Source: an uncultured Campylobacter sp.
GTDB lineage: Bacteria; Campylobacterota; Campylobacteria; Campylobacterales; Campylobacteraceae
Reading direction: 5' to 3'
Assembly: GCA_937896205.1 (NCBI GenBank)
Contig: CALBNA010000094.1
Location: 1 to 12,164 of the forward strand
DNA length: 12,164 bases
The notes under the pieces are model-generated. The model was not told the origin of the DNA, did no database searches, and saw only the letters and a list, made by a program, of their open reading frames with translations. This document shows positions 7,430 to 12,164 of this stretch, piece after piece (the stretch's first letter is position 1; each line of letters opens with the position of its first letter). The translations under genes and the position numbers were made by a program.

Positions 7430-8053
7430 TTATATCAAATTTATGATCTCGCGCAAATCTTTTTTATCCACGCAACAAGTTGCCGCTTGCCTTAAAATTT
7501 GCTTCGCGCAAAACGCGATTTTTAAATTTGAATGCTCGAACATAGATAGGTCGTTGGCGCCGTCGCCCACGCTCATCGTCTGCTCTTTTGAAATACCGAG
7601 CATTTTTTGCAAATTTACAAGCATCGCGCCCTTTGAAAAGCCAAACATCATCTCGCCGCCCACTAGTCCGGTTAGGATGCCGTCTTTGTGGTGCAGGATG
7701 TTTGCAAAGCTAGCGTCAAATTTGAGCTTTTCTTGCGCTCTATCGGTGCCCGAGTGAAATCCGCCGCTAAAAACAACTACCTTGATGCCTTTGCTTTTTA
7801 GATGCGCGATCAGCTCGGCGGCTCCTGGCATGAGCGGCAAATTTGAGCAAATTTGATCTACTTTAGCGAGCTCAAGCCCCTTTAAAAGCGACACTCTGCG
7901 CGTCAAGCTCTCAAAAAAATCAAGCTCGCCCGCCATCGCCTTTGCAGTTATTTCGCTGACCTCATCACCTACGCCTTTTGCCGCAGCTAGAAAATCTATC
8001 GTCTCGCCGTCCATCAGCGTCGAATCAAAATCAAATACGCAAAGCTTTATCAA
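7430..8053 (-). CDS. serB: Phosphoserine phosphatase
   Basis: A 207-residue HAD-superfamily phosphatase that releases serine from O-phosphoserine, the last step of serine synthesis. HAD motif I is DFDST (8-12), with nucleophile D8 and acid D10. The cap has the MDGETIDFLA segment seen in SerB, motif II is FSGG, and motif III is VGDGANDLSM with its metal-binding acids. It lacks the N-terminal ACT-like domain of E. coli SerB, as expected for the short form. The start is TTG at 8053: it keeps the conserved MIKLCVFDFD beginning, and AGGA lies 6 bases upstream overlapping the cheW stop. The 8-base gap to cheW and 14-base gap to tal place it within the chemotaxis operon, an order I recall from C. 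jejuni. Confidence 0.93.
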   Translation of the reverse strand: MIKLCVFDFDSTLMDGETIDFLAAAKGVGDEVSEITAKAMAGELDFFESLTRRVSLLKGLELAKVDQICSNLPLMPGAAELIAHLKSKGIKVVVFSGGFHSGTDRAQEKLKFDASFANILHHKDGILTGLVGGEMMFGFSKGAMLVNLQKMLGISKEQTMSVGDGANDLSMFEHSNLKIAFCAKQILRQAATCCVDKKDLREIINLI

Positions 8054-8059
8054 ATTTGA

Positions 8060-8063
8060 TCCT
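8060..8063 (-). promoter_or_regulatory. Ribosome binding site supporting the TTG start of serB
   Basis: AGGA overlaps the TAG stop of cheW and precedes the TTG at 8053 by 6 bases. No ATG or GTG lies before the catalytic DFDST motif, so the TTG is effectively forced. Confidence 0.65.
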
Positions 8064-8559
8064 AGAAATCGCGCTTTAGCAACGTTTCGACTTTTAAAAT
8101 CGTAAGGATATTGTTATCTCTTTTGCCGATACCGTAAATCATGCCTTTATCTTTTAAAAGCGTTTCAGGCGGCGGATCGATCCTGTTTTGCTGTATTCTG
8201 ATGGCCTCCGTTAGCCTATCGATCACAAATCCCGCGACGTTATCGCCCTCTTTCATCACGATATACCTTGTGCTTGGGCTTGGTTTTGCGGCGTTTAGAG
8301 AAAATTTCTTTCTCAAGTCGATTAGCGGGATGACGCTACCGCGCAGGTTAAATACGCCCAAAACATACTCAGGCACGCTAGGCACGCGAGTGTATTCGAT
8401 CGGTTTAATGATCTCTTGGATATTTAAAATAGGTATCGCATACTCCTCGTCGCCAACGATGAAGCCGACTAACTGGACGATCTCCTCGCGCTCTTTTTCG
8501 CTAGGGTCTATCACCTGTCTTTTTTGTCTTTTTAGAACCTGATTTAGTTTGTCGTTCAT
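8062..8559 (-). CDS. cheW: Chemotaxis coupling protein
   Basis: A 165-residue CheW. The scaffold links chemoreceptor tips to the CheA kinase in receptor arrays. After a charged N-terminal tail of about 27 residues, a single CheW domain spans about 28-162 (VQLVGFIVGDEEYAIPILNIQEI). It carries the signature VPSVPEYVLGVFNLRGSVIPLIDLR at about 59-83, including the conserved NLRG. There is no receiver or kinase domain, which separates it from CheV. The TAG of cheA is 3 bases upstream of the ATG, and the ribosome site AGGA lies within cheA's final codons, so the two are probably translationally coupled and made in a set ratio. Nothing unusual is seen. Confidence 0.96.
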   Translation of the reverse strand: MNDKLNQVLKRQKRQVIDPSEKEREEIVQLVGFIVGDEEYAIPILNIQEIIKPIEYTRVPSVPEYVLGVFNLRGSVIPLIDLRKKFSLNAAKPSPSTRYIVMKEGDNVAGFVIDRLTEAIRIQQNRIDPPPETLLKDKGMIYGIGKRDNNILTILKVETLLKRDF

Positions 8560-8562
8560 GTT

Positions 8563-10923
8563 CTATCCTATTAGTTTGATATTTTTTCTAACTACGTTTT
8601 CAAGGTACTCGGACGAATACGGCTTGGTGATGTACTCAGTCATTCCTACCTCCACGCCTCTTAGCCTGTCGGTCTTTGACGTCCTTGAGGTTACGGCAAT
8701 AAGCGGCAAATTTCTATATTTTGAGTACTTGCGAATTTCGCCCGCTAGCGTGTAGCCGTCCATTCGCGGCATTTCGATATCGATTAGCATCGCATCAAGC
8801 GCATGTTCGCCAGATTTTACGATAGTTAGAGCCTCGACTCCGTTGGTAGCCTCGATTACCGTTACACCAAGAGGAGCTAGCGATTTTTGCATTATGGTTC
8901 TGTCCATCTTCGAGTCGTCGACGATCAGCACTTTATAATCGCTCGGTTTTTCTTTGACGCTTTTTGAGGATTCCATGCTGGCTTTTATGTCTACTTTTAT
9001 ATCTTTTGCCATCTCCATCATCATACCTACGTCGATGATGAGCGTTACGCGGCCATCGCCTCTTATCGTTGCACCGGCGATTCCAGGGATATTTTGCAGA
9101 TAATCGCCCATTGATTTTATGACGATCTCTTCTTGTCCTACGAGGCTATCTACGATGATGCCAAGCTTTGCTTCCGCTACGCCGATAACGACCACGTATG
9201 TCTGATCTCCGCCGTCAAAGACCTGCTTGACGCCAAAGATATCAGATAGCTTAACCAGCGAAAGCACCTCGTCGCGTAGTCTAAGCACGTTTTTGCCGTC
9301 AATCGTATAGATATCGTCGATCGGCACGCGCACGGTCTCTAAGACGCTTGCCAGAGGAATAGCGAAAAACTCCTCCTGAGCGCCGACTAAAAGCGACTGG
9401 ATAATAGCTAGCGTGAGCGGAATCTTTAGCTTCATCGTCGTGCCCTTGCCCACTTCGCTTTCGATGTCGATTATGCCGTTTAGCTTTTCGATATTAGTCT
9501 TTACGACGTCCATTCCCACGCCGCGACCGCTTACGTTAGTTACCTTCGCAGCAGTCGAAAATCCAGGCTTAAATATAAGCCCAAACGCCTCTTTATCGCT
9601 CATCGCGTCGGCTTCGCGCTCAGTAATGATGCCTTTTTCTATTGATCTGGATTTTAGCATATCGGCATCTAGTCCCTTACCGTCGTCGGTGATCTCGACT
9701 ACGATATGGTTGCCTTCGTTATAGGCTTTTAGCTGGATGGTGCCTTTTTCCGGTTTGCCAGCAGCTAGTCTGGTAGCGCCGTCCTCGATGCCGTGGTCGC
9801 ACGAGTTTCTTATCATATGCACGAGCGGATCGCCGATTTGCTCGACGATAGATTTATCAAGCTCCGTCTCCTCGCCCGTGATTTCAAGGTCGATTTGCTT
9901 ATTTAGCTCGCGGCTTAGATCGCGGATCATGCGAGGAAATTTATTAAACACCTTTGCGATAGGTAGCATCCTCGTTTTCATAACGGCTAGCTGTATGTCG
10001 GTAGTCACTAGGCTTAGGCTAGACACTACTTGATTTAGCTCCTCGAGGAATTTCTCGCCCTCATATCTCTCCTCGACGTCGTCGTAAATTTTGAGTAATC
10101 TGTTTTTGCCCAGAACCAGCTCGCCGATCAGGTTCATCAGGTGATCTAGGCGCTTAACCTCGACGCGTATAGTTTGCTCGTCCGCGCTAGCTCCGCTTGA
10201 TGGAGCGGGAACTTTTTTGTCCTCTTTTTTGTTGGCAGGCTTTGCTGGAGCGGGCTTTGAAGCCGGAGCTGAATTTGAGGGGGCTGGAGCTTGAGGTGCG
10301 GCAGGCGCTACAGGTTTTGGCGCTTCGCCTCCGGTTGCTTTTTGAGCGCGTCTTGCTTGATCCTCGGCCTTTCTTACTTTTAGCAGTCTTTCTATCTCGG
10401 CTTCGACCTCGTCGTCACTTAAATTTGACAAATTCTCATCGCTAACGGGTTCGGGCTCAGGCTCTTTCGGCGTCTCTACCACAGGCTCTGGCGCCGCGGG
10501 AGCAGGCTCGCTAGCGGCTGCGCTCGGAGCTTCGCCTTCAGATATCGCGGTTAGTCTTTTGCAGATATCTTCTATCTCTATGCCTACGTCCGTATCGTTA
10601 CCGCTATCTCTGATACCGTGCAGTAGCCCCTTCATCATATCTACGGACTCTAGCACCACGTCCATGATATCCGGAGTTATCTTTAGTTCATTTCGGCGGG
10701 CTTTGTTTAGTACGTCTTCCATATGGTGCGTAAGCTTAGTAAGAATATCGAAATTTAAAAAGCTCGATGACCCCTTGACCGTATGCGCAACGCGGAAAAT
10801 TCTATTTAAAAGCTCTAAATCTTCAGGATTTGACTCGAGTTCTATGAGGTCATGGTCTATTTGTTCTACTAGTTCGAAGGCTTCAACTAGGAAGTCTTCC
10901 ATTATTTCTCTCATATCATCCAT
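8563..10923 (-). CDS. cheA: Chemotaxis histidine kinase CheA with C-terminal receiver (CheA-Y fusion)
   Basis: A 786-residue cytoplasmic kinase that phosphorylates CheY in response to chemoreceptors. Domains in order: Hpt/P1 at about 1-125 with phospho-accepting H47 in AHTVKGSSSF; a Pro/Ala/Glu-rich linker at about 131-247; dimerisation P3 at about 250-320; the ATPase domain at about 320-505, with N box HMIRNSCDHGIED (369-381), G1 DDGKGLD (413-419) and G2 GRGVGMD (466-472); a CheW-like P5 at about 505-640; and a receiver at about 663-786 with acids D669/D670, acceptor D715, T745 and K767. No P2 CheY-docking domain is evident; the linker takes its place. The C-terminal receiver is the arrangement known in Campylobacter and Helicobacter. 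AGGGGG precedes the ATG, 11 bases after cheV. Confidence 0.97.
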   Translation of the reverse strand: MDDMREIMEDFLVEAFELVEQIDHDLIELESNPEDLELLNRIFRVAHTVKGSSSFLNFDILTKLTHHMEDVLNKARRNELKITPDIMDVVLESVDMMKGLLHGIRDSGNDTDVGIEIEDICKRLTAISEGEAPSAAASEPAPAAPEPVVETPKEPEPEPVSDENLSNLSDDEVEAEIERLLKVRKAEDQARRAQKATGGEAPKPVAPAAPQAPAPSNSAPASKPAPAKPANKKEDKKVPAPSSGASADEQTIRVEVKRLDHLMNLIGELVLGKNRLLKIYDDVEERYEGEKFLEELNQVVSSLSLVTTDIQLAVMKTRMLPIAKVFNKFPRMIRDLSRELNKQIDLEITGEETELDKSIVEQIGDPLVHMIRNSCDHGIEDGATRLAAGKPEKGTIQLKAYNEGNHIVVEITDDGKGLDADMLKSRSIEKGIITEREADAMSDKEAFGLIFKPGFSTAAKVTNVSGRGVGMDVVKTNIEKLNGIIDIESEVGKGTTMKLKIPLTLAIIQSLLVGAQEEFFAIPLASVLETVRVPIDDIYTIDGKNVLRLRDEVLSLVKLSDIFGVKQVFDGGDQTYVVVIGVAEAKLGIIVDSLVGQEEIVIKSMGDYLQNIPGIAGATIRGDGRVTLIIDVGMMMEMAKDIKVDIKASMESSKSVKEKPSDYKVLIVDDSKMDRTIMQKSLAPLGVTVIEATNGVEALTIVKSGEHALDAMLIDIEMPRMDGYTLAGEIRKYSKYRNLPLIAVTSRTSKTDRLRGVEVGMTEYITKPYSSEYLENVVRKNIKLIG

Positions 10924-10934
10924 GATTTTCCCCC

Positions 10935-11876
10935 TTATTTCTTGTGCGCTTCGATCACGCGAAGCACTTCGTTATAAAATAGCGATGCGTCAAATTTGGT
11001 TAGATATGCTGCGGCTCCGGCCTCTCTGCTTTGAGCTTCGCTATAGTCGTTGCTTAAAGAAGAGTTAAATATGATAGGAATTCCCGTATATCTCGGATCG
11101 TCTTTTATCGTCGATGCAAAGCGGTATCCGTCCATCTGAGGCATCTCGATATCGCTCAAAATCACTCTTAAAAAGTTATTTAACTTATCGCCGTACATCT
11201 CGTAAAGATCCTCCATCCTAGCAAGCCCCTCTACGCCGTCTTTTGCTTCGACTACTTTTAGTCCCATTTTTTCTAGCATATCTTTTACTAGTTTTCTTGC
11301 CGTCGAGCTATCGTCTAGCACTAGTGCTAAACCGCTCAAAAGCTTACTTTGATCAATCTCTACTTCCATTTTCGGACTATAGATACCAAGCTCTTCGACG
11401 ACGCTTTCAAGGTCTAGTATGAGCAAAACTTCGTCGTTTTCGATGCGAGTTACGCCTGTTATCTTGCCTTTATCTAGCGTTCCAGCATTTGAGGCAAAAG
11501 TCGCCGCCTCGATGTCCGCCCAGCTTATGCGCCTGATTCGCTTTGCCTCGTGGACGATAAAGCCTATCAATATACCGCTAAATTCGGCGATAATAACGCG
11601 AGGCTTGATAGCTCCACCCTTAGGCTCGTTTATCTGCATCCATTTAGCTAAATTTATCACGGGTATAACTACGCCGCGCAGGTCAAAAATCCCCTCGATA
11701 TACTCGGGTACTCCGGGAAGCTCGGTCAAATTCGGCATCTTGATGATCTCGCGCACCTTAGAGACGTTGACGCCGTATATGCCCTCATATACCTTGTCTC
11801 CCGCCTGCTTAAAGATACGAAAATCAACAAGTTCCATCTCGTTTGAGTCCGTTTTTAGTACGTTATCTCCAAACAT
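10935..11876 (-). CDS. cheV: Chemotaxis protein CheV (CheW domain plus receiver)
   Basis: A 313-residue adaptor. An N-terminal CheW-like domain (about 14-165) carries the signature LPGVPEYIEGIFDLRGVVIP (53-72). A receiver domain follows at about 182-313 with acids D188/D189, acceptor D242 in SDIEMPQMDGY, S272 in place of the usual Thr/Ser, and K294. CheV couples receptors to CheA and is itself phosphorylated by CheA, which is thought to tune adaptation. The ATG at 11876 is chosen over an upstream in-frame start (11963) because family members begin near MF-x-N-x-x-K-T, AAAGGA lies 5 bases upstream, and the ATG shares one base with the stop of the preceding gene (TGATG). The longer form would add 29 residues read from that gene's coding sequence. 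The receiver Lys is followed by Phe rather than Pro. Confidence 0.96.
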   Translation of the reverse strand: MFGDNVLKTDSNEMELVDFRIFKQAGDKVYEGIYGVNVSKVREIIKMPNLTELPGVPEYIEGIFDLRGVVIPVINLAKWMQINEPKGGAIKPRVIIAEFSGILIGFIVHEAKRIRRISWADIEAATFASNAGTLDKGKITGVTRIENDEVLLILDLESVVEELGIYSPKMEVEIDQSKLLSGLALVLDDSSTARKLVKDMLEKMGLKVVEAKDGVEGLARMEDLYEMYGDKLNNFLRVILSDIEMPQMDGYRFASTIKDDPRYTGIPIIFNSSLSNDYSEAQSREAGAAAYLTKFDASLFYNEVLRVIEAHKK

Positions 11877-12138
11877 CAATGTCCTTTCAAACTCATTTTG
11901 AGCAAATTTAATTTTTGCTGGGCGTATTCTACAACAAAATAACTTTGCTCGCATGCAAAACAAGGTAAATTTATATAAAACTTATCATAAATATTAAATT
12001 GCTCGCCTTGATGATAGTGCCCTTCTATTATTATATTAGCGTTGTAGCCGCGTAAATGACTGCTCATCAACTCTTCAAAATTAGGAATTTTGTAGTCCAA
12101 ATTTTTCTTAGTAAGCCTAGCTAGTATCGCTTTTGATA
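11876..12138 (-). CDS. LpxH-like metallophosphoesterase, C-terminal fragment (truncated by adapter)
   Basis: An open frame runs from the adapter junction at 12138 to a TGA at 11878-11876, giving the last 86 residues of a protein with no start present. The key element is IIIEGHYHQGEQF: a G-H-x-H pair near the C-terminus, which binds metal in calcineurin-like phosphoesterases, followed by strands ending near LNLLKMSLKGH. LpxH, UDP-2,3-diacylglucosamine diphosphatase of lipid A synthesis, is the best-fitting subfamily, and a protein of that type precedes cheV in Campylobacter as I recall. The other four motifs are missing, so substrate specificity is inference. The TTG at 12100 that could be read as a start is an internal Leu codon, because the frame stays open for 12 more codons upstream. 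Its stop overlaps the cheV ATG by one base. Confidence 0.65.
11882..11887 (-). promoter_or_regulatory. Ribosome binding site deciding the cheV start
   Basis: AAAGGA lies 5 bases before the ATG at 11876, inside the last codons of the upstream gene. It favours the 313-residue CheV over a 342-residue version. Confidence 0.75.
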
Positions 12139-12164
12139 CTGTCTCTTATACACATCTGACGCTG
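12139..12164. other. Illumina Nextera (Tn5 mosaic end) adapter, untrimmed sequencing artefact
   Basis: On the minus strand the terminal bases read CAGCGTC followed by AGATGTGTATAAGAGACAG. The latter is the 19-base Tn5 mosaic end used in Nextera libraries, and CAGCGTC is the adjoining end of the Read 1 transposase adapter. All 26 bases match the adapter as I know it. This is library sequence, not genome, and should be trimmed. Confidence 0.97.

Noticed and set aside
10559..11068. 169-codon open frame on the plus strand across the cheA/cheV boundary
   Set aside because: Antisense to two clear genes, Ser-rich low complexity, and no family resemblance.
10935..11963. Longer 342-residue version of CheV
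   Set aside because: The extra 29 residues are out-of-frame translation of the upstream metallophosphoesterase gene. The ATG at 11876 has a good ribosome site and matches the family N-terminus.
11876..12100. A small 74-residue gene starting at TTG 12100
   Set aside because: The frame is open for 12 further codons up to the adapter, and the content is the C-terminus of a longer enzyme, so the TTG is an internal Leu codon.
12139..12164. A natural Tn5/IS50 transposon end
   Set aside because: The 19-base mosaic end is a hybrid engineered sequence, and it is followed by the library-specific adapter bases at the exact edge of the sequence.

Overview
The window looks like chromosomal core DNA from a Campylobacter, probably one of the higher-GC oral or gut species (C. 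showae, rectus, curvus, gracilis or concisus type). This rests on a CheA kinase with a C-terminal receiver domain next to CheV and CheW, a Ctc/TL5-type L25 protein, the rplY-pth-permease-lysA-pheA order, tight gene packing and constant use of the word AAATTT. GC is in the mid-40s by eye. The species is inference, since no marker gene is present.

All supported genes lie on the minus strand, so transcription runs from the right end to the left. In that order: the 3' end of an LpxH-like metallophosphoesterase (cut by the end of the sequence), cheV, cheA, cheW, serB, tal, a PilT-type ATPase with a very long N-terminal extension, rplY, pth, an AT-rich 112-codon ORF, an LptG/LptF-family permease, lysA, and the 5' part of pheA (cut by the left edge). 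Genes overlap by 1-4 bases or are separated by 3-14 bases. The only larger gaps are 58 bases upstream of rplY and 55 bases upstream of lysA. I see no convincing terminator, tRNA, rRNA, CRISPR array or insertion sequence.

Functionally there are three groups. CheV, CheA and CheW form the signalling core that links chemoreceptors to the flagellar motor. SerB, Tal, LysA and PheA are housekeeping enzymes for serine, pentose phosphates, lysine/diaminopimelate and phenylalanine. RplY and Pth serve translation. The permease and the LpxH-like fragment both point to lipid A/lipooligosaccharide assembly. The PilT-like ATPase is the least ordinary gene: about half of it is an acidic, low-complexity extension.

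The last 26 bases (12139-12164) are not biological. They match the Illumina Nextera (Tn5 mosaic end) adapter, so the right edge is an untrimmed sequencing artefact and the gene there is truncated technically. I found no clearly new defence, mobile or regulatory system. The best leads are the AT-rich ORF coupled at both ends between pth and the permease, the PilT extension with repeated hydrophobic-Lys-Phe motifs, and the density of AAATTT words.
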